Below are positions 1 to 11,426 of a DNA stretch of 64,000 bases, one piece after another. The DNA is taken from assembly GCA_027625915.1 (NCBI GenBank), contig JANTQA010000070.1, positions 7,383,001 through 7,447,000 of the forward strand. Direction: 5' to 3'. The notes under the pieces were generated by a model. The model saw nothing but the letters and a program-made list of their open reading frames with translations, did not search any database and was not told the DNA's origin. Within the stretch, counting starts at the first letter, position 1, and every line of letters starts with the position of its first letter. The DNA comes from Anaeramoeba flamelloides. Taxonomy: Eukaryota > Metamonada > Anaeramoebidae. Position numbers and translations under genes: made by a program.

Positions 1-143
1 ACAATCAAATCAACTAATTTAGTATATTTATTATACTTATGGATATTATTTTTAAATTTTTAGAAAAAATATCAAAAAATAAAATAGAATTTTAATAAAA
101 TTGAAATTTTACTAATGGTTATAAAACGTCAGGTAATAAAGTA

Positions 144-339
144 CAGTCAGTTTCACTTTTAAGGCACAAACTTTCAACGAAATTTAAGGCACAAAAAAAA
201 TCTCAAATTAAGGCACAAAATTCAGATCTTAGTAAAATAAATTGTAAAAAAAATAATTACAAAATTTGTGCCTTATTTTGAGAGTTTTTTGTGCCTTAAA
301 TTTCGTTGATAGTTTGTGCCTTAAAAGTGGAACTGACTG
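144..339. mobile_element. TA-flanked MITE, copy 1 (CAGTCAG family)
   Basis: A near-perfect palindrome about 196 bp long. Its arms begin CAGTCAGTTTCACTTTTAAG and end in the reverse complement (…CTGACTG), with 'AAGGCACAAA' repeated inside each arm. TA stands on both outer sides (142-143 and 340-341), as expected of the target duplication of Tc1/mariner-type elements. There is no coding capacity, so it is a non-autonomous element. Three more copies lie at 30791, 36191 and 53603. Confidence 0.88.
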
Positions 340-342
340 TAA

Positions 343-639
343 AACTAAAAAAAAAAAATCAAAAATCAAAAATACTGCAAATAGTAAAAAAAAAACAATC
401 AAATTCAAATACACATTACCCCTTTATTTGGGGATAATGTCTATACCTTTTATTTATTTAAAAGAATAGGGAAAAATTAAAAGATTTTACCAATTCTTTT
501 ACATTAAAAAACCCAAATGATAAAGGAATATCAATTAGTAATAATAGATTTTGCAATTATTATTCATTATTAATAATCTTTCTATTAGGGGTTTTATTGT
601 TTCTCTGAAATATAATTACGGATTTCCAATTAACTATAA
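343..639. other. intergenic, nothing recognised
   Basis: AT-rich DNA with A- and T-runs. I see no gene or repeat border here apart from the end of the MITE on its left and the foldback element on its right. Confidence 0.4.
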
Positions 640-1312
640 AGTGTTATATAGTGCTTTCAAGTGTCTAGGATTTTTTACTCTCAGAAATAAAAAGATAAAA
701 CTTGAAATTTTCTTTTAATTTATAAAATTAAAAAACTTAAAAGCGCTTTTCCAGTACTAAAAATAATTGAGTAAAATCAATGATTTTACTCTATCAGTTT
801 AAAATTTAGATAAGCTAACAGTAGTTTTCTTGAGTTTTTCTATTGTATTCGTGAAGTGTTCCAGGTTTTTTGAGGTTTTCTATTTTATTTCAAAAATCAA
901 GAGATTTTCGTTTGGTTTTTGTTATTTTTTCGAAATAAACCGAAATTTTTTTTAATTTTCGGTTTATTTCAAAAAGTAAAAAAAAACCTAGAAAACTCAA
1001 AAAAAACCTAGTGGCAATCTATTGATTTTCCAAATAAATAGAATACTCAAAAAAACCATTGAGAAAATCAATAGATTTTGGAAATAAATAGAAAACTCAA
1101 AAAAATTTAATGAAAATCTATTGCTTTACTAAATAAACAGAAAAATCCAGAAAAATATAAATCGATTTTAAAATTTGAGAAATAAAAAGAAAATTTGTGA
1201 TTTTTATTAAATTTTTAAAATTAAAAAAAATTTCACTTGTTTTTCCATAAATAGAAAGAATTTGGTAAAATATCTGATTTTAATCAATTATTTTATATCT
1301 TTGAAAACCTAA
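640..1312. mobile_element. foldback element, copy 1 (GTTAGGTTTTC family)
   Basis: Non-coding DNA built of stacked inverted and direct copies of short blocks: AAGTGTTCYAGGTTTTTT, GAGTTTTCTATTTATTT, and AAATCAATAGATTTT with variants. The right end (…GAAAACCTAACTACAATG) is the reverse complement of the left end of the copies at 18482 and 62643. A central hairpin of 'AAAATTTCGGTTTATTT' type lies near 930-975. It is longer and more decayed than the 62643 copy. Borders are approximate. Confidence 0.6.
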
Positions 1313-2587
1313 CTACAATGAATATGTGTTGAATTTGTTCATGTAACTCATGTTATTATTATTTATATTATTATTTTAATTATTTTTCTTCTTATCATTT
1401 TATCTAATTAAATTTTCTTTAATAACCCCCGCCTCTAAATAAAAATAATAAAATAGACTTTTTCAATTAAATTGTTGTATGATATTTATCTTTTAGATAG
1501 TTAAATAAATCTTTTAAATTTTTTTTTTCAAAATTTACAACTATTTACATATTTTCTTTTTTAGACATTAATTACACTTTTAATGATTATATTTTGATTC
1601 AAAAAGTTGTTTTGAAAAAAAAGAAATGTTTTAAACTCCAAATTAACATAAAAAAAAAATGACATTATAATTTCTTTTTGAATGAATTGATCCACTATTA
1701 AAAAAACTATTCTCACCAATTTTAATTTTCTAGTGAAAATCATAAATTTTTTTCCAAACTTATCAGGATAACAGATAAATTTTTTTTTTTACTTTTTATT
1801 TTTTTAAGAAAATTACTCATTTTACGTGTTCTTCTTTTATAAATAAAACTTTGATCGGATTTTCAAAAATTATCTTATTTCCAGTTAATCTTAAATTAGA
1901 TATATTTTTCTAAAATAATGAATTTTTCTTTTTGTCTGGGACACTTAAAGTGAAAAGTGGTTTAGAATAAGAACTAGAGACACCCCAATTAATTTTTTTT
2001 TTTTTTTTTTTTTCAATTAGTTACCTCTTCTCATAAACTACAATCATAGGTTTGGGTTTCTTATTTAGCTTTTGGAAAAATACATCTCTTAAATTTCAAA
2101 AACAAATTCCAAAATTGCCGGAATACATTCTTTTTCAAATTAATAAATAAAAATTTTTCTTTTAAGTTCCAAAATATTTTTTTACCGTAATTATTATACA
2201 AAAACAAACACCAGTTCTTTATGCAACATTTTGATCATGAAAATCTTGATATTTAATTGAGATCTTCCTTCTTAAACTTTGAAGACAAAATTGTATTTTT
2301 TTTTAATTTGATTTTAACCATAACAGAAAAAAATAGAAAAAGAATATAAAAAAAAATCAAAAAGTTATTTGAATTTTTATTTTTGCTTTAATTTACACTT
2401 TTATTTTAATTTATTTTTTTTTTACTTTTTCAAAAATATAGCATATTAATAAAAAACACCACTCTTAAAAAAATGAAGAAAATTTTAATTTTGAAAAATA
2501 AATCTAAATATATAAAGTTGAATAAATTATATTTTACATGATATATAAATAATAAAATTATGAATCAATGTCCATAATTTAAACAAA
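1313..2587. other. intergenic with a weak dispersed-repeat relic
   Basis: AT-rich and non-coding. Around 1600-1960 there is a degraded match to the dispersed repeat seen at 7430-7975 and 43270-43830 (shared block 'AAACTCCAAATTAACATA'). A T-tract lies at about 1988-2013. No gene seen. Confidence 0.35.
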
Positions 2588-4084
2588 CTATCCAAAGATT
2601 GTAAACCCTAAGGATATTAAAGCTAAAATAAACATAAAAATCATTTTTTTACTAATTGATTTATATTTTTTTTTGTCTGATATCAGCCATAAAAGGATTA
2701 TTATGATATAGCTCAACAAAGAACCAATTAAGATACTTTGGGACAAAGGAATACAAACTGTTGCTACCACTATTGGTAAGGTTACTATTAGTTTATTAAA
2801 ATCGATATATTCGCTGAGCGAAAAAACAACTGACGTTGTAAAAATCATAAGCGGCGATCGCGTCTCTTGAGGGAAAAAAGAAAGGATTGGGGATATGAAC
2901 ATCGAGATGAGAAAACATAGCCCGGCAACGACGGAGGCTAACCCTGTTTTAGCACCGGCAGCAGATCCAACGATGGACTCAATAAAAGGAACAACCTGAG
3001 TGTTGCTGAAGAGCCCCGAAATGGAAGTCCAAATACCTGTAAAGATCATTGTGATCCTGACCGTTTTTGTTCTTGAGCCAGAAAAAAGAGACATAAAGGC
3101 CTCTTCGTTAAAGGACACGTTATCTAAAAACGCAAAGTGCACAATTGTTAATAGGGTGCACAGGGAATCAAAGATATGATCAATCATAAAGAGAGGGATA
3201 ATAAAGGCGGCAGATCCTTTCCAATTAAATCTCAATTTAAAGGCCACGTCGTCGAGTCTTGGGAAGTACCATTCGGAAATGTGAAATTCCTTGGTTGATA
3301 GGCGGATTATTATGCTAACGGCAGCACAGACCAAGCTTGGGACAATAAAGGCATTCTTGTATTTCCGTGAGCGCATCGAAATGATCCCCACAAGAGTGAG
3401 GGACGCCAAGAGTAATTGGTATGTCAATTTCACCTCAATGGCCTTGGGGTACAGGCTCATCCCCTTATTAGTGAGCGTGATCATGCCAGTCTCTTCAGAT
3501 CGCAAGAGCGAAGTCATCCCAATGAGACCCAAAAACAGGGCAATGCCAAACGAGATTCCGATACGGAAGCCTGGCGGCAAGGTTTGGGACCACTTCTTAC
3601 GGAAAATTAGAAAGCAGATCGCCACATACAGTATCCCCTCGACAAAGATTATTGAGCCCAATTCTTGCCAGCCGTAACCGTAGTGGTTCACAATTTTGTT
3701 GATTAAAAAGTAATTTTGGCCGATTCCCGTAGACAGCAAGATGGGCAGCGTCGTAAAATAGCCTGTCGTAATAGTTGAAAGACCACTTATTAAGGCTGTC
3801 GAAACATACGATTGCCTTTCTGAAATACCAATCATTTCTAAGATCGACGGTTGGATATTTAAAATATACAACGACGTTAGAAACATCACCACACCGGCCA
3901 TCGTCTCGACATAAAATGTCGATCCCCTTTTAGAGATTTCAAATTTTTCATCAAGATATCGCAAATGCTTTGATTTGTATCTTGAAACTGATGGTAGATC
4001 AACTTCGACAATGTTTTGATTCGATAAATATTCTTCATTTTTTAATTTGAAAATTAATGTCTCTGAAGAAGAGCTCGTTTGCAT
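2588..4084 (-). CDS. AzgA/NCS2-type purine permease
   Basis: A 498-residue membrane protein in one exon, matching the adenine/guanine/hypoxanthine permeases (AzgA branch of the NCS2 superfamily), which import purine bases with protons across the plasma membrane. Family signatures in order: GSTFYVETMAGVVMFLTSLY (54-73) for the usual RGST…E..AG…F…AYI; GIGQNYFL (120-127) for GMGLNAFF; FDSLCTL (305-311) for FDTxGTL; and the region FIESIVGSAAGAKTGL (367-382) followed by FISPILSFFP. About 12 hydrophobic segments are visible, with a charged N-terminal tail. The start is a true ATG. The substitutions in the FDTxGTL stretch suggest a divergent substrate range. Its central part is clearly more GC-rich than all surroundings. 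The family call is firm; the substrate is inferred. Confidence 0.9.
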   Translation of the reverse strand: MQTSSSSETLIFKLKNEEYLSNQNIVEVDLPSVSRYKSKHLRYLDEKFEISKRGSTFYVETMAGVVMFLTSLYILNIQPSILEMIGISERQSYVSTALISGLSTITTGYFTTLPILLSTGIGQNYFLINKIVNHYGYGWQELGSIIFVEGILYVAICFLIFRKKWSQTLPPGFRIGISFGIALFLGLIGMTSLLRSEETGMITLTNKGMSLYPKAIEVKLTYQLLLASLTLVGIISMRSRKYKNAFIVPSLVCAAVSIIIRLSTKEFHISEWYFPRLDDVAFKLRFNWKGSAAFIIPLFMIDHIFDSLCTLLTIVHFAFLDNVSFNEEAFMSLFSGSRTKTVRITMIFTGIWTSISGLFSNTQVVPFIESIVGSAAGAKTGLASVVAGLCFLISMFISPILSFFPQETRSPLMIFTTSVVFSLSEYIDFNKLIVTLPIVVATVCIPLSQSILIGSLLSYIIIILLWLISDKKKYKSISKKMIFMFILALISLGFTIFG

Positions 4085-7000
4085 ATTGTTTTGCTATGTT
4101 TTTGTTTTTTTCTTATTTTGAGAAAAAATGATAAAATTGTTTTAAAAATTTCAAACAGTAGTCTGGTACTACAAGTAAATTCTTAACTATCTCAGAGAAT
4201 TTCAATTTTATTAGTAAACACTTTCTAAGGATTTTTTAAGGTTGTACCTTCTTAACAAATTCTTCACATCCATTTTAAAAAGCTCTCTTTTTGTCATGGT
4301 TCAATTTCTTCTTCTCTTTTATCATAAGATTAAAATTAGTTATTTTTACCTAAAAACAATAGTTTTTTAGCTTTTTTTTTTTCATTGTATTTTTTGAAAA
4401 CTGTACTTTAAAACAGCACTTACCAATCCCTTAAAAATAAACCTTAGTCGATATTTGTCTCATTATTTTTCATTTAATCAGTTATTGGTACTTTTGAATT
4501 AATATCCCAGTAAAATTTAATACTTTTCCTTGAATTCAATACTTTATGTTTTGGAAAAAAAGTGAAACAGGAAAAAAAGTTCAACAAGGTTTTTAATTGG
4601 GAAAATTACTGAAAACAAAAAGTAAAATCAATAAAAAGAAGAAACCAATTAACTTTACATAATAACCCATTATATTATTTTCAATCAATCCAACAAATAC
4701 AATTTAAATCTACTTTTCTTATGGAAATTTTTACTGTGGTTTTGGAGATCTTAAAATTAGTCAATTTTTTGAACAAATTTTTAATAATTGATGAATCAAA
4801 GAAAAACCGCATAATAACTGGTAGTATTAAAAAAACTGTTATTATACTGAATACTTCATTTTGTTTTTATTTATATATTTATTCTTTTTTTCATTGATCT
4901 TACTTTGAATTTCCAGTAAGGTTTATAATTAAAAACCGTGATTCACTTTTTTTCCACAAGAGTTATTCTAGATTATTCTGTGGTAAGGTAATATTCACAA
5001 CAAAAGGAAAAATAAAAAATCATAAAAACTGTTCATTTTTTTTAACAATAAATTATTTTAATTTTGATATAAAAGAGTTGTCAGATCCTTAACCAAAATG
5101 AAAGAATAACAGTTTATAGTGTATCTGGAGAATTAAATTGTCACCACCCTCCTTAATAAGAGAATAATTTAGAAGTTCATCAAGATTCGGTAATTAAGGG
5201 CTGTCTGTCAAGTAATTCCAAACAAAACAACACAAATTTCAACCAATAATTTTTATAATGAATATGATCAGGTAAAAAAGAATTTTGATTTGCTTTTCAA
5301 AAAACGAGGTTTTTTGGAGTTTTTTTTTTCCAATAATGTTCGAATTGATATAAGATGATACTGAGGGGTTCGAATAACGACAATTAATATAATCTTATCA
5401 CCATAAGAATATCATTGTTTTATGTATCCAAGTGGATTGAACATAAGGAATAATAAATGGTGTTTTTTGAACAAATGAAACAAAATAAAATCCTTTTTTA
5501 TTTTTTAAACCCTGGATCTATCTCTGCAGAATAAAGAACAAAAACAAATCAAAAACAAATAAAAATTAATTTGGTATTGATTCATGATACTTTGAAAAAC
5601 GTATGGGTTTTAAGTATCTTTATTCTACAAAATTAATTATTGAAAATATGAAATTTAATTGTTAAATTACTTCCATTAGAAATAAAACTTGATTTAAATT
5701 TCAAGTACACTAAGTAAATTATTTAACTTTATAATACACGCTATTTCCTTGGCTATTACACTTTTTCTTAACAAATGACCTAAAATAAATAAAATAAACA
5801 CGATATATATTGTGTCTTCTGAAATATGACTGACTGAGTTGGTACATTCTTCTAAAATTTCTTGAATTTTGTTAGTAAAAAGAATAAAAAAATTTTTTAT
5901 AAATTTTTTTATAATATTTTTATAAGTATTTTTTTCCCATTTTGAAATTCTAAACTCTTTTTCAAAAATTGTGACTCACCTTAAAATAATAAATTGAAAA
6001 AAAAATATATCCTTTAGTATTCAAGAACAATTAATAACTAAATATGATTTGTACTTCACTTTTAAGTTATTCTAAATGTATAAAAGCCTGATATATTAAA
6101 AATTATAAAAAATAAAACCAAAAATTAAAAAAAAGTGAGTTACAATTTTTGAAATGTGCATTACTGATTTTTTATTACTGAATTTTCACTGATAAAAAGT
6201 TGAACAACAAGATTTTTTATGAATAATTAAATCCATTTTCAAAGACATTAAATAGTCGAAATTTTCATAGTGATTATTGGTCTTTTCGAAGATCTCTTTT
6301 TTTTATTTTAACATGATCTTTTAAAAAAAAAAAAAAAAAGAAAAGGAAAAATTTTTCAAAAAAAAAGAAAAAGAAAAAGAAAATCAAAAATTTGAAAAAG
6401 CAACACTAAAATTTGCAAAATTAGAAAAAATGATCCAAAAAATTGAAAATATTTTTTGTAAAGAATTCTGGAATAAATCCTCACAAAATCACTTCCAATA
6501 ACCATATAAAGTGAGTCAAAATTTTTGAAAAATAGTTTATAAATATCCACCTTTCTTTTCTTTTTTTCTTTTTTGAAAATAAGACCAAATGTTTTTATTT
6601 TTATTTGCTTTTTGGAAATTATATTGATTTTAAATAAAAAAAAAAAAAAAATTATAAAAACTAACAAGGTTTGAATTTGGACATTTTTATTTTTTTTTGT
6701 TTGAATAAGGTAGGCAAACAATATTTAATTCTCAAAATATTGTTGGAAAAATAAATGAATCATTATCCAAGTTATATTCTACAAATTATTTGGTTTATTG
6801 GACGTTTTATTTTCATTTTTTTTAAAACAGTGGAAATACATATCGGTCTTTATAAGAGTTATCTATTTTTAAAAAATAGTTAAAATGTTCAATAAAACCT
6901 TTTATTATTATATTTATGGTTAAAAACTTCAGTTAAATAATTTATATTTCATACAACTAGAATTAAAAATAAGAAGCTCACAAAATTTAACAATTTATCT

Positions 7001-7429
7001 AATAACACTATAATTCCCCAAAATCTTTTAATAACAACTCTTGTACTACTGTAAACTTAATATATTGTGGTCTCTTTATTATACGTATTTATATAAAACT
7101 ATTTACTTAGAAATATCACAAATCTAATATTTAAGATTTTTTTGGATAACTCAGAATTAAAAAATATTTACTATTTTCTATTTTTAATGAATACTTTGCT
7201 TCTCATTATTATCTCTACCCCACTTTTAAACATTGAACCCCCACTATATTTAAAATAGAAAACTTTCTAAATGTTTAATTCTAAAAAAAAAATACCCTTT
7301 CGATATCAAAAAGAAAACAAATTTAAAACAATATTTTATATACACCTCAATTTTTTCAAATGTACTTATCGATATTTTTTTATAAATTATAAATAAATTC
7401 TTTACCAGTATTTAGAACCCAGTTAATTT
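4085..7429. other. intergenic, no gene recognised
   Basis: About 3.3 kb of AT-rich sequence. The open frame around 6356-6721 on minus codes only for lysine- and phenylalanine-rich low complexity and has no ATG. Promoter elements of the permease must lie at its left end, but no motif stands out. Confidence 0.4.
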
Positions 7430-7975
7430 GAAGAAATAGTGCATATTACACGAGTTTAATTCATTATTCTTATATACATAAATTTACATTTTTTGATCAA
7501 AATCTTTTTTTCTCATTTAGAAAAGTTTTTTTTTTTGTTTTTGATTTTTGCTTTTTTTTTTTTTTTTTTTTTTTTTTTTCCAATTTATTTATTTTAAAAA
7601 AAGTAAATTAAAAAAAAAAACGTTTGAAACTCCAAATTAACATACATAAAATTGTGTCTTTGTATATACTTTTAAAATTCATACTTTTACAATTAAAAAA
7701 TCTTATTGAACACATCTTTAATTTTCCCAAAGTTATTATGAAATTTTCCACGATAAATTACAATGAAAAGGGTCAAAAAAATTTTTAACCTTTTTTTTTT
7801 GTGAAAAATATGGTTTGTTTGGGCTTTTCTTTTCTGATTATTGACTCTAATCCAAATTTTATTATTTCTCTTATTTTTAAACAATTTTATTTTTGTTGAT
7901 TCTTTAAAAAAAAAAAGTGAATTTTTTATTTTTTACTGTGCACCTTCGAGTAAAATGTAGTTTAATTCTTTTTAT
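7430..7975. repeat. dispersed repeat R2, copy 1
   Basis: Non-coding block that matches 43270-43830 in the same orientation. Shared landmarks in order are 'GTTTAATTCATTATTCTT', a long T-run, 'GTTTGAAACTCCAAATTAA', 'TTTACAATTAAAAAATCTTAT', and 'AAAGTGAATTTTTTATTTTTT' followed by a CACCTT…AGTYAAATG block. There is no open frame. It is likely a relic of a non-autonomous mobile element. Borders are approximate. Confidence 0.55.
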
Positions 7976-8682
7976 ATTCCATTTCTATTTCAAAATTTTC
8001 AAATAAAATAGAATAACAATATTCTTTCTATTATTTTGTATCCTGGAATATTCTGTAATTTTTTTACAAGATTTTTTGATAAAAAAATTTTGATAACATA
8101 ATCTATCTTAAGGGATCTTGATATTTTTGTTTTTGTTTAACTTTCTTATACTTTTCTTATTATTTTTAAAAACAAAAGCTGAAAAAAAATTTCATCCTAA
8201 TTTTATGAATCTGAATCTTGTAGCAAATATTTTATAAAAACATAAAGAAAATAACAAAAGAATAAAAAGGATTAAAAAAAAATTAATAATTTCACAGATT
8301 TATTTTTGTAATTTCTCTTTCCTTATGAAACTGATAAGAAGAATTTATTAGGTTTATTTAATAATTTCCAGAACTTTCTAATTATGATGGAAATAATGTC
8401 ATATTCCTTTGCTATAATGTGTTTATTCAATTATAAAATGACAAAATTATAAATGTTAATAGAGAATTATTAACGAGTTATTATAAAAAAGTGTGACAAA
8501 AAATTTTTCAAAGGATCGATCAAACTAGTTGATAAACTTAAATAGAGATATTTTTGGGGTTATATTAAAATCAATTTTTCACACTTTTTGAAAACGGTTT
8601 TTATACAGGTAACACAAAAAATTTATTAGCGATTGAAAATTTAAGAGCAAATATTTTTATTTACAATTATTATTATTATTTT
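7976..8682. other. intergenic, nothing recognised
   Basis: AT-rich spacer that would hold the 3' untranslated region of the minus-strand gene to its right. No repeat or gene identified. Confidence 0.35.
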
Positions 8683-10124
8683 TTAATATTCTAAATCTCC
8701 ATCAGAATCCTCTTCTTCAAATTCTGATTCTTCTTCTTCTGATTCTTCTTCTTCTTCTTGTTCTTCTTCATAAAAATCTGAATTATAAACGCTATCATAC
8801 TCATTATTTGAAAATTCTTGAGAAACCGATTCACCTTCATTGGTATAAAATTCGTCAGATGGTGTTTCGTTTATATCCCCCTTTTCATTTCTCTCCCCTT
8901 GACCGTTTTTTTCTATGTTTTGCGATATGGTTTTTTTTATTTCAATTTCGTTTAATTGTTGACTTGATTTTTCCTTTTCTTTTTCATTTTTGTTTTCAAT
9001 CTTATTTTCGTTTGTCGTATTTAAATTAATATTAAAATTATTATTTTCAGGAATTTTTGATTTTTCAAGAATTGGATCCCTTTTCTTAATGACTTCTTGG
9101 GTTGGGTATTCTTCATCAGTTTCAAAAGAGTCTGTAGATTCCTCAGATTCATATGGAATAGAATTTTCATTGATAGTTAATACATTATCATTTTGTATTT
9201 CTTGAGATTCTTTTCTGCTTTCTTTTGAATTTTCGGACTTATTTTCAGAATCGAAGGTTTTTTTTAGCTGATCTTGATTATTGCTTTCATTTTCGGATTT
9301 TGGTTTAAAGTTTTTATTTGCACGATTATTTTCATTTAGATCTTTTTTTTCTTCTTCTAATTTATCTATTTCATTGGATTTTTCTTTTTTACAATCACTC
9401 TTATTTGTCATTTCTTTTTTCTCTTGATCTTTGTTTCCATCGCCCTCTTCAACCTTGTGTGTATTAAAAATTTTAGTTGATTTTTCCTTTTTTGGTATTT
9501 CAATATTTATCTGTTCTACTTGTTTTTCTTTTTCATTTTCTTTAAGTTTTTGTTTTTCATGTTCATTTTCATTTTCTTTTTCTTTTTTATTTTCATGTTC
9601 TTTTTCTTTTTCTTTGTTATTTTCTTTTTCTTTTTCGTTTTTCGTTTCTTTTTCGTGTTCTTTATCTTTATCTTTTTCAGTTTCTTCTTTTTTATAAATA
9701 TTTTCCTTTTTTTGATTTTCACCAATTATTTCCTTCGCTGTTTTTTCTATTCCTATTTCTTTTTTTTCATTAACTCTCTCATTTACTGTTTTCTTTTCAA
9801 TAACCTTAGCTATTATTATTTTTTTTCTTCTTTCTTTTGTTTTTTTGTTTAAATTATTTTGGATTCTTGTATTTAAAACTTTTTTTTTCTCATTTTTATT
9901 TTTATTTTGGTTTTTCTCATAAGATTGTTCAATGGCTTTATTTTGGTTTCTTATATCACTTCCTTTCTTTTGTTCTTGTTGTAATTGTTTTGTTGGTTTT
10001 GTTTGTTGAGAATAAGTCTTCAAATTAAAAAAATTTGCTTCAATTTCTTCTTGAAATGGATTTTCGGATTGAAACACCCCCCCAAAGACTATTTCCGATT
10101 TTGCTTTAGATATTGTGTCACCCA
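8683..10124 (-). CDS. charged low-complexity protein, Glu/Lys/Asn-rich
   Basis: An open exon of 480 codons with no recognisable domain. The first 60 residues are the least repetitive (SKAKSEIVFGGVFQSENPFQ). The middle is dominated by KEKE, NEKE and KKEK strings likely to form charged helices or a disordered linker. The tail is strongly acidic and ends DSDGDLEY. No ATG opens the frame: the exon starts right after an acceptor-like CACTTTAG, and its first bases are TG GGT GAC. An upstream exon ending in A would create A|TG, giving MGDTISKAK. That upstream exon was not located with confidence. The function is unknown. GAA/AAA-rich repeats could in principle keep a frame open by chance, but the length and the structured N-terminus argue for a real gene. 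Confidence 0.62.
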
Positions 10125-11362
10125 CTAAAGTGTGTTAATGAAAATTGGTTTTTAATAAAACAGAAAAAAATGATTTTTACAGTCATTTGATAAAAGTCAT
10201 CAATAAAAAATAAAAAACTTTTTCAAATTTTACAGGTTTGAAGGTTGTAAGACTAAAGAAGAATTTTAAATCTTGGTTTAAATTGAGATTTTAAACAGGA
10301 AAAATGTGAACTTGAAATATTACTTTTAATTTTTATGAGGTTTGAGAGGTGTATTTCACTTTTAACACCAAATAACTTCATTGCCTTTGATATAACTTTT
10401 TTACTTTGATTTGTTATTAAAAAGATTATAAGATATAGGAATAATAAACAATTGTCTTAGAAAGAAAAATTTATAATTAAAAATTGTATAGTTAATTACA
10501 ATAAAAAAATAACTTGAAAAAAATTTTTCAACATTGGAAATTTTTTTTGATTCTTGTGATTTTATTATTTTTCCAATCAAATTTTATCAAATAAAAATTC
10601 TATTTTTTCTTGTTTTTTGTAAAGTTTGTAAAAACATTAAAAACTACCTGTTAATGATAAATACTTTTTGTTCTGTATTGTAATTTTTTGGGTTCCTTTG
10701 CACCCCGATATGACCTTAAATACTGTAATAAATATTTAATTTATTACCAAAGATATTTAAATATCTAAAAGAAAATTTATTTTAGTATTTTGATTACAGT
10801 CGTTCCAACACTACACTGAAAATTTATATTACATATAAATTGTTTTTCAATTATACAATTGTTTTTTATGTTTCAGAAAATTCAATTTTTACTATACCAT
10901 AATACAAAAAGTTCAAATTCTCTTGTAATATTAAAAAAGTTAATTCTGTAATCAACAAAGATAAAAATTATATTTCAAAAGAAAAAAAATCACAAAAATC
11001 ACAGAAACTTGAAGGTATTTTTCGATTATTGTTTTTAAATAGTTTAATCTTGTGGTTTATCAAATTTTCAAAATTGAAGTTATACATTTATGTAAGTTTT
11101 TTCGAGATGTGTTTGAATGTACAAAACCAAAAAAAATTGATAACATAATATTTTTCGTTAATTATCTAATTTATGACTTATTATAAACTCTCATAACCAA
11201 TTTCCAGTTTATCAAACAGAAAAAATTTATATCATAAAAAATCAAAATATTTTTTTTTGGGGTTTGGTAAAATTTTAAATTAGTATTGGAATTACTGTAT
11301 CATCCAATATTAAACCATATTTTTTATTTAAGATAATTATTAAAGAAAAAAAGTTATATAAA

Positions 11363-11426
<64 letters not shown>

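Noticed and set aside
5365-5380. GGGGTTCGAATAAC resembling a tRNA T-arm/B box
   Set aside because: No matching acceptor stem, A box or anticodon arm around it. The same holds for CGGTTCGAAC at 26669.
6356-6721. 121-codon minus-strand frame of Lys and Phe runs
   Set aside because: No ATG start, low complexity that follows A/T runs, no domain or splice context.
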